Shown here: piece after piece, positions 1-7,664 of the stretch | Layout: each line of letters opens with the position of its first letter | How positions within the stretch are numbered: position 1 is the stretch's first letter | Source: Syntrophobacterales bacterium | GTDB lineage: Bacteria; Desulfobacterota; Desulfobaccia; Desulfobaccales; 0-14-0-80-60-11 | Reading direction: 5' to 3' | Assembly (NCBI GenBank): GCA_020060385.1 | Contig: JAGVAH010000101.1 | Coordinates: 1 to 52,961 of the forward strand | Length of the DNA: 52,961 nucleotides | The notes under the pieces: model-generated | Database searches by the model: none | The model's input: only the letters and a program-made list of their open reading frames with translations | Told to the model about the DNA's origin: nothing | Position numbers and translations under genes: made by a program

Positions 1-678
1 CCGGAATCTCCTGTCTGTTTGATAGGTTACGCCAAACCCATTCTAACAGATTCCCAGGATTTTTCGGGCCTTTTTTAATCAGTTAACCGGACACAAATGC
101 TCTGAATTCGCTGAAGGGAAACCCGAAGTACCTATCTCGATAGCAGTGGTCCTAATGCAGGTGCTGCTTGTCAATGGAGCAGTAGCTAGGGCCGGTATTT
201 CAGAAGGTGACTTCGGTGATGTAAGCGGGTGTTCCCCATCCCTCCTGCAGTTCTGCCCAAGTGCGGGTGATCGAACTTTCCACCTTGGAGATGGAAGACT
301 CACTATCTTCCCCGTAATGGGTACTGCTCTTATAAATGCACATCGCTTCTCAACGCGACCGCCAAGGGGATGCCGCCTGGCAGTTGATCAAACTTTATTG
401 GATAAAACTATCCCTTCCGGAGTTATCATAACCTATTCGGAGCAAGACCTCTTGATCGTCGATTGGGTGCACACAAGGACATCGATCATGGAAAGCATTT
501 TTGCCAAGACATGACTTCCGCTGCTCACATCGGAGGAGATAGAAAGGAAGCTAATTTCATACGTCCACAGGACAGGCGACCTTGGCAAAACTGATTGGGG
601 AAGTAACTCCCTGTCGATGAACGGCTGCAACGGTGCTGGCGAGCCGACGGGTTAACAGAAAACGGAAAACAGAAAACC
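1..678. other. Stretch without a convincing gene
   Basis: No frame here has a ribosome-binding site together with a recognisable protein. A plus-strand open frame at 146-514 (122 codons) has no Shine-Dalgarno sequence and a product resembling nothing I know, so I do not call it. The stretch is less GC-rich than the genes that follow. It ends in three heptamer repeats at 656-676, just beyond the stop codon of the minus-strand phosphorylase-like gene. Confidence 0.5.
656..676 (+). repeat. Heptanucleotide tandem repeat, 3 units of CRGAAAA
   Basis: Units are CAGAAAA, CGGAAAA, CAGAAAA. The same heptamer recurs at 16303-16330 and, reversed, at 34357-34391, with a close variant at 15778-15805. Confidence 0.8.
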
Positions 679-1476
679 TTAAATTAAGGGCAACAACACT
701 TGCAGCGCCGCGGCCAGCCGCCTGGCAGCCAATCTGCCCCGGCGCCAGAGATGGAGCATGGGCCCCAACCGCCGGGGGTCTGCGGCCAGCCAGCCCAGGG
801 CTTGGGACAGGCCCGGGCCGTATCCCGGCTCCCACCCTTCCCTCAGGAAATCGGGGATCTCCTCGCCGGCCGCATCGGTGATGACCCGCAAGGCCAGAAA
901 GGGGATTTCTGCATCCTTGGCCGCCGCGGCCACGGCCGCGGTCTCCAGGTCCAATACCGGCTGCGCCAGCCGCCGCAACGGCTCCCCCTGTCGCTCCTTA
1001 TGGATGATGCCCGCAGTGGAGACGAAACTGCCGGCGGCCCCCGGCACTCCCGCCGCCTCCAGGCCCCCGGCCAGCTCCTCCAGGGGCCGGGGCGGAGCCG
1101 GGGCCTCCACCTCCTCCAGGCTGCCGGTTTCCGGATCGTAGCGCCAGAAGGACGCCCCCAGGACCAGCTGGCCGGGGGCCAATCCCGGGAGCAGGCCCCC
1201 TCCGAACCCCAGGGAGACCATAATCTCCGGCTGCCACAGCCCGATGATCTGCCACGCGGCCTGCCGGGCAGCTTCTTCCCCCATCCCGGTCAGGGCCAGC
1301 CCTCCCCTCCCCTCCCCCGCCTGGAACTCCCAGGCCGGCAGCCCCCCGGCTGCCAGGGGCCGGGCCCTGCCTGCCCGCAAAAAAGGCCGCACTTCCAAGG
1401 AAAGCGCGGCCAACAGGGCCAGATGGACCCGGAGGGCGCCGGCGCTCCCGGGTCGACCTCCAGCTAGTAAAGCCAT
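679..1476 (-). CDS. Nucleoside phosphorylase-superfamily protein (MTA/SAH nucleosidase or hopanoid-associated phosphorylase-like)
   Basis: The 265-residue protein has features of the purine/uridine phosphorylase fold. These are an N-terminal beta strand with LLAALSLEVRPFL, a glycine-rich strand GFGGGLLPGLAPGQLVLG, and a C-terminal VLDLETAAVAAAA followed by IPFLALRVITDAAGEEIPDF. The last part matches the conserved segment where an acidic residue binds the nucleoside ribose in MTA/SAH nucleosidases. Related proteins occur in hopanoid loci (HpnG), but nothing here confirms that substrate. The ATG overlaps the TGA of the upstream membrane-protein gene by one base (TGATG), so translation is probably coupled; a TTG one codon earlier is possible. 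Substrate is unknown; the superfamily call is fairly secure. Confidence 0.7.
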   Translation of the reverse strand: MALLAGGRPGSAGALRVHLALLAALSLEVRPFLRAGRARPLAAGGLPAWEFQAGEGRGGLALTGMGEEAARQAAWQIIGLWQPEIMVSLGFGGGLLPGLAPGQLVLGASFWRYDPETGSLEEVEAPAPPRPLEELAGGLEAAGVPGAAGSFVSTAGIIHKERQGEPLRRLAQPVLDLETAAVAAAAKDAEIPFLALRVITDAAGEEIPDFLREGWEPGYGPGLSQALGWLAADPRRLGPMLHLWRRGRLAARRLAAALQVLLPLI

Positions 1477-2207
1477 CAAGGCTTGGGGGCAGGCAGGCGG
1501 GATCTGCCCTGGTTCTCGGGAAGAATCACTTCCGGTTCAGTAACATCTGCAGTGCCCACCTGGCGGGGACGACGCCAGCGCCGCCCCTGCACCAGCATAT
1601 TCCCGTCCTTATAGAGTACCGTGCGGTCATCCAGGATGATCAGGCCGAATTTGTCGGAAATCTGGGAATAGTATTGATATTTCATATTTTTCTGGTTGAG
1701 GCGGTATTTAAAGAACAGAAAGAACAATAGGTAAATGACCACTATGGCCCCTAATCCTGCCAGGGCGTAACTTAAGAAGAGGAAAGTATTATAGCCCAGG
1801 GAACTCAGCCAGGCCATAATGTAGTTCATATTGTAGAGGGCAAAGATAGTCACCAGCAACAGGAACAGGATGCCCAGGTAAGGCAGACGCCGAATTTGCC
1901 GTATCAGGACGTCCAGTTGGTTTCCGGTCTCCTCCTCCTGGACCTTGGCAGGCTTCTCTCCCAGAAAATGGTTGAATCCGGTGACGATGATGCCCATCAA
2001 AAAGGTGAAGACAATGGGAAAGGCAAAGGCCACAAAGACGTATTCCGCCCAGGGGAAGGGCGTGTAGACGCGGTGATATTTATCATCCGTGGCCCAGAGG
2101 ACCACGACGATGAAGATCACGATCTCCAAGATACCGATCAGCTTGAGATAATCGAAGAAAAGCTTCTTGCGGTCGGTCTTACTGAAATAATCAGCGATTT
2201 TGGGCAT
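1476..2207 (-). CDS. Four-helix integral membrane protein of unknown function
   Basis: The 243-residue protein begins MPKIADYFSKTDRKKLFFDY. It has four strongly hydrophobic segments at about residues 23-40, 54-75, 108-135 and 140-170. A charged cytoplasmic-looking tail of about 70 residues follows, rich in basic and aromatic residues, and ends with prolines. I do not recognise a family. It is the first gene of a two-gene unit with the phosphorylase-like gene downstream (one-base overlap). Its upstream flank (2208-2567) has no other gene. Confidence 0.65.
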   Translation of the reverse strand: MPKIADYFSKTDRKKLFFDYLKLIGILEIVIFIVVVLWATDDKYHRVYTPFPWAEYVFVAFAFPIVFTFLMGIIVTGFNHFLGEKPAKVQEEETGNQLDVLIRQIRRLPYLGILFLLLVTIFALYNMNYIMAWLSSLGYNTFLFLSYALAGLGAIVVIYLLFFLFFKYRLNQKNMKYQYYSQISDKFGLIILDDRTVLYKDGNMLVQGRRWRRPRQVGTADVTEPEVILPENQGRSRLPAPKP

Positions 2208-2567
2208 AAAAAACTTCCCTCGCCGCGGTTGGTCCTGGTGAACAAGTTAACAATAAAACCCGCCCGGGTCAATCTTTTTCTCAGAACGTCCCGGGACTCT
2301 ATCTTTCCCAAGTGGCCAGGGCCCCTGGCCGGAGAGGTCCCGCAGCTGCCTCACCTGCATGTCGCTATTAAACGGCCCGGACATAAATAAGTACGAAAGA
2401 AACCCGGAGGAATGCTGGCAGGAAGCGGCGGTCCTGGAAATTTGGAGTAAGCCCAGGGCCCCCCTCCCCTTGGGAAGAGGCGGGGCCGGCTTAACGGAAA
2501 AAGGGATTACCCCCGGTGTCCTCCCCAGCCGCGGCCATAAGGGACAAAGGCGCGGTGCTGTTGCGGC
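2208..2567. other. Intergenic stretch, no gene seen
   Basis: Between the membrane-protein gene and the RRM remnant. Short open frames exist, but none has both a ribosome-binding site and protein-like composition. It probably contains the promoter for the leftward membrane-protein/phosphorylase unit. Confidence 0.4.
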
Positions 2568-2805
2568 CTAGCTCCATTTAACTTTTAGGGTGCGGCCTGC
2601 CACCTTCCGGCCATTAATCAGGGAAATGGCCTTCTTCAGTCTCCCCTTTGCCGGATATCTACACCAAAGGGAAGACGGGGTTGGCCCGGGTGGCGGTCAG
2701 TGATGGTTTCGGCCGATATGGCCTCCCTGGCTTTGAAAAAACAGCCTATAGGTCTTGTGCGGTCAGGAGCCAGGGCAAGTTGCCCACATACAATTTCAGG
2801 TCATC
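2568..2805 (-). pseudogene. Decayed RRM-type RNA-binding protein gene
   Basis: Read on the minus strand, three frames in succession give pieces of one bacterial RRM protein. First comes LYVGNLPWLLTAQDL followed by a TAG stop (RNP-2 strand, family consensus LYVGNLPW). Next is EAISAETITDRHPGQPRLPF, where the family has a GEV.SA..ITDR.TGRSRGF-type RNP-1 region. Last is LKKAISLINGRKVAGRTLKV ending KWS and TAG, which matches the usual AI..LNG....GR.L.V end. One nonsense codon and at least two frame changes mean it cannot be translated whole. It lies downstream of the cold-shock gene and a small basic-protein gene on the same strand. Confidence 0.7.
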
Positions 2806-2845
2806 AGTTCCCCGGGTTGATGGGGACCCTGGGAGGCCAGCCTGC

Positions 2846-3001
2846 TTAACCTTCAGCCTGTTTCTCTTCCGTCTCTGGCGCTACTTCCGGGGCTTCCTGG
2901 CCTTTTTTCTGGCGGCGCTTCATCTTTTCTTCGCTCTTCTTTTTGCGGGCAATCTCCTTGGCCCGCTTTTCCTGCCCGTAGTTGCTACGGCGTCGCGCCA
3001 T
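2846..3001 (-). CDS. Small highly basic protein (MARRRSNYG family), 51 aa
   Basis: The protein starts MARRRSNYGQEKRAKEIARK and is almost entirely Lys, Arg, Glu and Gln, ending in an acidic tail. Small proteins of this kind with an RRRSNYG start are, to my recollection, widespread in Desulfobacterota and have no known function. Composition suggests nucleic-acid or ribosome association. I place the start at 3001 because GGAGGCGG lies just upstream with good spacing; a longer frame to 3139 has no such site and a non-protein-like extension. It lies between csp and the RRM remnant on the same strand, so it may be part of an RNA-binding gene group. Confidence 0.75.
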   Translation of the reverse strand: MARRRSNYGQEKRAKEIARKKKSEEKMKRRQKKGQEAPEVAPETEEKQAEG

Positions 3002-3168
3002 GTTACCGCCTCCATCAAGCGAAGAGTTGGCTGGGGGTAAAGAGGCCAGGCTCAACGGGGGTCCTGCCGCCCGTCTCCCCTGGCCTCTTCCCTCGAGAGA
3101 TTCTAGCGCCTGAGCACCTCCCGTAACCTCCCGAACCACCAGTATTCCCGGATTTCCTCCATCAGGGG

Positions 3169-3378
3169 TTAACGCCCGATTTTGACCACGTTTTGAGCCT
3201 GGAGACCCTTGGCGCCCTGGACTACCTCGAACTCCACCAGTTGATCTTCTTGCAGCGAGCGGAAGCCTTCTCCCTGGATGGCGCTATGGTGCACAAAGAC
3301 ATCGGGGCCGTCTTCCCGGGAGATAAATCCAAAACCTTTCGCATCATTAAACCACTTCACCCGACCTTGAACCTTCAT
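3169..3378 (-). CDS. csp: Cold-shock protein, CspA family
   Basis: This is a 69-residue single cold-shock domain starting [20 protein letters not shown]. It has the RNP-1 motif KGFGFI and an RNP-2 version VFVHHSAI, and the usual closing segment QAQNVVKIG. Cold-shock proteins bind single-stranded RNA and DNA and act as RNA chaperones and antiterminators. The length is typical. The start has an AGGAGGA Shine-Dalgarno just upstream. A leader of roughly 155 nt separates a plausible promoter (3540-3568) from the start and contains an intrinsic terminator (3448-3482). Csp-controlled attenuation of its own transcript is therefore possible. Confidence 0.95.
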   Translation of the reverse strand: MKVQGRVKWFNDAKGFGFISREDGPDVFVHHSAIQGEGFRSLQEDQLVEFEVVQGAKGLQAQNVVKIGR

Positions 3379-3447
3379 TAACCACTATCCTCCTCAAAGA
3401 TGGTGAAACAAGCCTCCCCCGAAGGCAGGCCTTGAAAACAGCCAGAC

Positions 3448-3482
3448 AAAAAAAAGCGGAACGGTGAAAGCATACCGTTCCG
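3448..3482 (-). terminator. Intrinsic terminator inside the csp leader
   Basis: On the minus strand, CGGAACGGT pairs with ACCGTTCCG across an 8-nt loop, and eight T follow directly. This is a textbook rho-independent terminator. It lies after the likely csp promoter and before the csp start codon, so it is either an attenuator of csp or the end of an RNA of roughly 80 nt. A second inverted repeat (CAGGGC...GCCCTG) lies just 5' of it in the same leader. Confidence 0.75.
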
Positions 3483-3539
3483 ATTCCTGTTCAGGGCCAG
3501 GCACCGCCCTGCTTTCAGTCTGACATGCTATCAGGATTT

Positions 3540-3568
3540 TAGATAACAGTAAAAATTCTCAATGTCAA
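3540..3568 (-). promoter_or_regulatory. Likely sigma-70 promoter of csp or its leader RNA
   Basis: The minus strand reads TTGACA (3563-3568), a 17-bp spacer and TATCTA (3540-3545). The -35 is perfect and the -10 is weak. Predicted start of transcription is near 3533, about 155 nt before the csp start codon. Confidence 0.5.
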
Positions 3569-3881
3569 TTTAATATAGTTGTTATCGGTTCAAACCCATT
3601 ATTTCTTCAAAGAAGCATCCCCATCATTTTACTGTACTCCCCACCGCTTTAAACCCCCGGGGATAGTCTGAAGCTCCCCGGGACCATCTCCGGCTATTTC
3701 ACCTGCCCCCAGGGCCCAGGCGCGCCGGCGTCGCCTCTGGGTCTCTCTTTCTGGCCGTCCAGGCTCTCCACCAGCCTCTGGGCCTTGGAGCCTGATAAGC
3801 TTCCCTGCCCCCAGATTGCCAATAATGCCTAATTAAGTTGTTAGCTTTGGCTTCCAGAGCTTAAATCCCGGAAAATTTCTG

Positions 3882-3912
3882 TTGACAAAAATACCTTACC
3901 GGGGTATGGTAT
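3882..3912 (+). promoter_or_regulatory. Promoter with overlapping CsoR/CstR-type operator
   Basis: TTGACA (3882-3887), a 17-bp spacer and TATGGT (3905-3910) form a good sigma-70 promoter. A palindrome from 3891 to 3912, with outer arms ATACC/GGTAT and inner arms TACC/GGTA around a GC-rich centre, covers the spacer and the -10. Operators of CsoR, RcnR and CstR repressors have this form (ATACC with G/C-rich centre and GGTAT). A bound repressor would block RNA polymerase. The leader from here to the regulator's start is about 100 nt. Confidence 0.75.
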
Positions 3913-4010
3913 TTCACACGCGCCCTTCCTTAAACTCACTTCGGTGGAATTTGCCAGGGAGGACACTGCGGGGATAACCTCCAACCATCTACTAGCCGCC
4001 AGAGGTGAGC

Positions 4011-4307
4011 ATGTATCCGCCAGACGACCTGAAACAGCAGATGCAGCGCAATATCCAATCCCGGCTAAAAAAGATCGAAGGCCAGATCCGGGGTCTCCAG
4101 GGCATGATTGCCGCGGACAAGGAATGCGAACAGATCCTGGTGCAGGCGAAGGCTGCGCAATCCGCCTTGAAAGCGGTCTGCAAATTGATTCTGAAGACTT
4201 ACCTGATCCGCTGCTATGCAGGCGGTGCTGAGGTCCAGTCTCCCGAAGATATCTTGCGGAACCTGGACCAGGCGGTGGAGGTGCTCTCCAGGTTCATTGA
4301 CGGTTAA
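4011..4307 (+). CDS. CsoR/RcnR/CstR-family repressor, CstR-like (two Cys, no metal His)
   Basis: This 98-residue all-helical DUF156-type regulator contains RLKKIEGQIRGLQGMI and a helix with AAQSALKAVCKLIL. In copper sensor CsoR, the ligands are Cys, His 25 residues later and Cys 29 residues later. Here Cys39 and Cys68 keep the 29-residue spacing, but the intermediate position is Tyr64. A Cys pair without the His is the pattern of CstR, which senses persulfide/polysulfide by Cys-Cys crosslinking. I infer a reactive-sulfur (possibly selenium) sensor rather than a copper sensor. The ATG at 4011 has AGAGG upstream; a GTG at 4005 is the alternative. Its operator lies over its own promoter. The next gene encodes a sulfur-carrier-like protein, which supports the reading. 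Confidence 0.85.
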   Translation: MYPPDDLKQQMQRNIQSRLKKIEGQIRGLQGMIAADKECEQILVQAKAAQSALKAVCKLILKTYLIRCYAGGAEVQSPEDILRNLDQAVEVLSRFIDG

Positions 4308-4534
4308 CCGGCCCCGGGCCTGTTATTTACGGATACGTCCTAAGTAGTTCCGGCTGGTGATGTCCAACCGCATATACCCCGGCGGGTTTTGGTGCCGGCC
4401 TTCTTGTGGGGGTTTTCGCTGCTTTTGCCGCATTAGCTTCTGGGCCTTGTCGCCTGGCCTTGCGTTTACATGAGCCATGGTTAAAGTGTGGGTGGGCAAA
4501 TCCATAATCCACCGACCAGAAAGGAGGATAGGCT
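4308..4534 (+). other. Gap between the repressor gene and the DsrE-like gene
   Basis: There is no open frame with protein-like content. An imperfect second operator-like sequence (ATACCCC...GGGTTT, about 4374-4389) is visible but weak. An internal promoter cannot be excluded. A strong AAGGAGG at 4521-4527 serves the downstream start. Confidence 0.4.
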
Positions 4535-4897
4535 ATGTCTAAGTTTCTTTTCATTATCAGCAAAGGGTTGGAAAGCTCAGGCAGCGCCACCCGGGCCCTG
4601 CAGTTCGCCAGCCTGGCTGCGGAAAAAGGGGAGCACGTGGAGGTCTTCCTCATCGACGATGCGGTGCACTGGGCCCAGGTGGGCATGGCCGAAGGCATCC
4701 GCTCCACCACCGGTGAGGTCATGAAGGACTTCCTGGACCAGCTCACCGGGCGTAACTGCCCCCTCCACGCCTGTAAAGCCTGAGCGGACAAACGTCTCAT
4801 CGGTCCCGATGAGATCATTCCCGGCGCGCAGATTTCCACGGCCCCGGCCCTGGTGGGCATGATGACCAGCCCGGAGTATAGGGTGTTTAATTTTTAA
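4535..4897 (+). CDS. DsrE-family protein with predicted selenocysteine (in-frame TGA, CxxU)
   Basis: Translation from ATG 4535 (AAGGAGG, 7-nt gap) gives MSKFLFIISKGLESSGSATR and reaches TGA at codon 83 (4781-4783). The same frame continues for 37 sense codons (ADKRLIGPDEIIPGAQISTA onwards) to TAA at 4895-4897, which overlaps the ribosome-binding site of the next gene. The whole 120-residue product has the length and fold pattern of DsrE/TusD-like sulfur relay proteins, while a stop at codon 83 would remove the C-terminal third. The TGA replaces the second Cys of the family's CxxC site, giving Cys80-Lys-Ala-Sec83; Cys75 is a further thiol. A SECIS-like hairpin follows (4795-4814). The protein is cytosolic with no signal peptide, and likely carries or reduces persulfide-type sulfur. 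Database pipelines will probably truncate it at 4783. Confidence 0.85.
4795..4814 (+). other. Predicted bacterial SECIS element of the DsrE-like gene
   Basis: A 7-bp stem (4795-4801 with 4808-4814) encloses GGUCCC, in which an extra G-C pair can leave a GUCC tetraloop. The loop GGUC begins 18 nt after the TGA. From memory this is the same sequence and spacing as in the E. coli fdhF SECIS (GGUCU, 18 nt), where the G and U contact SelB. The hairpin lies inside the coding sequence, as bacterial SECIS elements do. Confidence 0.8.
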
Positions 4898-4909
4898 GGA
4901 GTGGTGGCC

Positions 4910-7453
4910 ATGAAGAAAAACCTGGGGCTTGTTTTGGCAGCCCTGGCTACGGGGTTGGCGCTGTTCTTGCCGGCAGCGCTCCAGGCCAAGACCAGAACCT
5001 GCGTGCCGTTTTACTTGAAGACCGAGGACGGCAAGACCATCAATCCCTTGAGCGGCGAAAACGCCGACCAACCATACAGCCCCCGCCAGACCTGCGGCGC
5101 CTGCCACGACTACGGGAAAATCACCCAGGGTTACCACTTCCAGCAGGGCTGGAACCGGATCAAGGACGACTTCAATAAAAAGAAGCCCTGGGTCCTGTCC
5201 GACGGCATGATGGGGAAGTTCTGACCCCCCTCTTTTCGCCAGTTGGCGAAAAAGCACAATAATAACCCGGACGAAATCGATCTCACTCCCTTCGCCTTTA
5301 CCGCCGCGGGCGACCCCAAGACCCCGGGAGTGCCGGGTTGCGGCGGCTGCCATCCCGGGGGCGGCGGCCTGGAGTTTGACCGGGACGGCCAGCGCTATGA
5401 CCAGCGCCTCAAGGCCGACCCCGCCTTGGCCCAAAGCCTGGATGGGGATTATTACCAGAGCAAATGGGACAAAACCGGGGTGGTGGAGGCCGACTGTTTT
5501 ATCTGCCACCTGCCGGGCTACAATTTCAAAGAACGCAATATCCAGCTGCAATCCTTGAACTTTAAGTGGGCCACGGTCGCGGCTTCGGGCATCGGCCTGG
5601 TGAGCGGCCTCGTCAAGGCCGGCCAGCTGCCCAAAGTGCTTTACAACAAGCGCCTCTTTAATGAGGACGGCAAGGTGGTCCTGGACCTGGCTTATCCTCC
5701 CCCTGCGGAGAACTGCGTCTTCTGCCACGGCATGTCGGACATGAAGAAGCGGGGTTTCTCCTGGAACGACCGGATCAATCCTGACATCCATAACTTGCAG
5801 GGCCTGAATTGCGCCCATTGCCACCCCGCCATCGAAGATAAGAAACTGAAGATCACCAAAGAAATGCATAACTTCGCCAAAGGGCAGGAGTTCGTCTCCA
5901 CCGTGGCGGACGACCTGGACAACACCATCAAGACTTGCAAAGAGTGTCATGAACAAGGATACATGGGCGCCACCCGGCCCCGGCACCTGTCCATCAGGCC
6001 CAACCACCTGGACAAGATGGCCTGCGAAGTCTGCCATATCCCCGCCCTGCACCGCGCGGCCTTCGAGGGCTTTGACGTCACCACCGGCCAGATGGTGAAC
6101 TACCCCAAACTGGGCGCCAAGAAGATCGGCGCGGAGTTTACCTGGGGACCGGCCTTCCAGAGAGATGAACATGGCAAGCTGTGGCCGGTGAACCGGTTCA
6201 ATTCGGTGTTCTTTACCAACCAGGATAAGGACGGCATTAACTATCCCTTGTTCGCCCGGGAATTAAAGAAGGGGTATGACAAGGCCAAAGCCCAGCTTAA
6301 GCCCAAGAACCCCATGAAGCCGGAAGTGCACACGCCGGCCCAGATCAAGATCATGCTGGCCACTTTTGCGGAAACCTTGAAGGGCAACCAGCGCTTCCGG
6401 CAGATCAAACCGTACTACCACAAGGGCGGCAAGATGTACTTCTTAAATGGCCAGCGCGAGGTGGTGAGCGCCCCGGACGCCACCTGGGCCGGCCATATTG
6501 AGGGCTTCAACATCAATCACAACGTGGCCCCGGTGAGCCTGGCCTTAGGCGCCAACGGCTGCGGCGACTGCCACGCGGATAAGGCCCACATGTTCAAGGG
6601 CCAGATCGTCACCGACATGTTCGGGCCCGCCGGCAAACCGGTGACCGTCTCCGCTGGCCGGCTCTTCGGCTGCCAGCCCTGGGCCTTCACCCTTAACCAG
6701 ATTCACCAGCTCTACCTGACGCCCTACGTGAGCGGGCTGATCCTGCTCCTGGTCTTTGTCCTGGTGCTCCATTACACCGGGCAGGGCCCCAAGGTGGCGG
6801 ACTTCTATGCCGCGCCCGGGGAAATCCAGCGATTCAGCCTGGCGGAGCGCTGGACCCACCTGTTCCGCCTCACCACCTTCCTGATCCTCACCTTTACCGG
6901 TTACATCTTCTTCTACAACAATGTCTCCATGCTGCGGATGTTTTTCTCTTCCCAGAACTCTGCGGTCATCATTCACTGGTTGGCTGGCCTCATCTTTGTG
7001 GCCGCATCCATCGTCAGCCTCTGTCTCTGGTATAAGGACGCCAAGTTTGTGGCCTATGATCAGGAATGGCTGAAAAAGCGCGGCGGCTATATCGGCGGCC
7101 AGGAAGTGGAGGTCCCCGCGGGACGCCTCAACGCCGGCCAGAAGATCTTCTTCTGGCTGACCCTGGTCCTCTCTCTGATCATGGGAGTGACCGGCATTCT
7201 GCTCATCTTCAAGAACAGTTTGCCCTTGACCCTCAACTGTTTCCTGTCCACGGTCCACGGTTTCGTGGCCATCATCTTCGTGGCCGCGGTCATCGCCCAC
7301 GCCTACCTGGGCACCATCGCCAACCCCGGGACCTGGAGCGCCATGGTGGACGGCAAGGTGAGCCGGTTGTGGGCCAAGAAGCACCACTCGGAATGGTATA
7401 AGGAGTACATAGCCGGCAAGGATCAGGAAGAGAGCGACTCAGGGAGCGAATAA
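4910..7453 (+). CDS. Octahaem cytochrome c / cytochrome b fusion (CbcL-like) with predicted selenocysteine
   Basis: From ATG 4910 (AAGGAG 8 nt upstream) the frame starts with a signal peptide (MKKNLGLVLAALATGLALFL). It meets TGA at codon 105 (5222-5224) and continues unbroken to TAA at 7451-7453, giving 847 residues. CxxCH haem motifs begin at residues 62, 144, 196, 269, 301, 343, 372 and 551; the first lies before the TGA and seven after. A membrane domain of five helices (about 597-625, 651-672, 685-708, 746-768, 780-800) contains His in WTHLFRL, IIHWLAG, TVHGFVA and IAHAYLG. It ends like the formate dehydrogenase gamma subunit (YLGTIANPGTWSAMVDGKVS). Multihaem c plus FdnI/HydC-type b is the architecture of Geobacter CbcL, an inner-membrane quinol oxidase passing electrons to the periplasm. 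The Sec lies in GKF-Sec-PPSFRQLAKK. A SECIS-like hairpin follows. Its redox partner is unknown. Confidence 0.85.
5233..5252 (+). other. Predicted bacterial SECIS element of the cytochrome gene
   Basis: An 8-bp stem UUUUCGCC/GGCGAAAA closes an AGUU loop. The loop G is 18 nt after the TGA at 5222-5224, and the loop carries the GU dinucleotide expected for SelB binding. The stem is less GC-rich than in the DsrE-like gene, but the position is nearly identical. Confidence 0.7.
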
Positions 7454-7505
7454 AACCCGGGAATTAGGCAGAGTGTGGCAACAAATATAACTGGAAAGAC
7501 CGGCC

Positions 7506-7591
7506 CTTACCCCCCTTTCCTGAAGGGGGGTAAGGGGGGATTTATAAGCATTTAAATCCCCCTAAATCCCCCTTTTTCAAAGGGGGACTTA
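7506..7591 (+). repeat. GC-rich double-hairpin intergenic repeat, copy A
   Basis: CTTACCCCCCTT pairs with AAGGGGGGTAAG. A central GATTTATAAGC and a second hairpin (TCCCCCTTTTTCAAAGGGGGA) follow, then CTT. The same layout and orientation recur at 8911-8996. Copies lie on either side of the histidine kinase gene. This copy is just beyond the cytochrome stop codon and may act as its transcription end. Confidence 0.75.
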
Positions 7592-7664
7592 ACCGGCCTC
7601 ATGCAGCTCTCCGGCCCTGATTTAGGTCATCGTTTCCAGGAAATAAAGAGCCACTGGTCAGGGA

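Noticed and set aside
146-514. 122-codon plus-strand frame near the window start
   Set aside because: No ribosome-binding site, unusual composition and no recognisable domain; not enough to call a gene.
3457-3482. Hairpin as the terminator of csp itself or of the repressor gene
   Set aside because: It lies 5' of the csp coding sequence, and its T tract is on the minus strand, so it cannot end csp or the rightward repressor transcript.
4374-4389. Second CsoR/CstR operator before the DsrE-like gene
   Set aside because: Only one half-site (ATACCCC) is good; the other arm is GGGTTT and the palindrome is poor. No promoter elements align with it.
4577-6172. Long minus-strand open frame (531 codons) antisense to the cytochrome and DsrE-like genes
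   Set aside because: It is a shadow of GC-rich plus-strand codons. The plus-strand reading has haem motifs, a signal peptide and a ribosome-binding site; the antisense protein has none of these.
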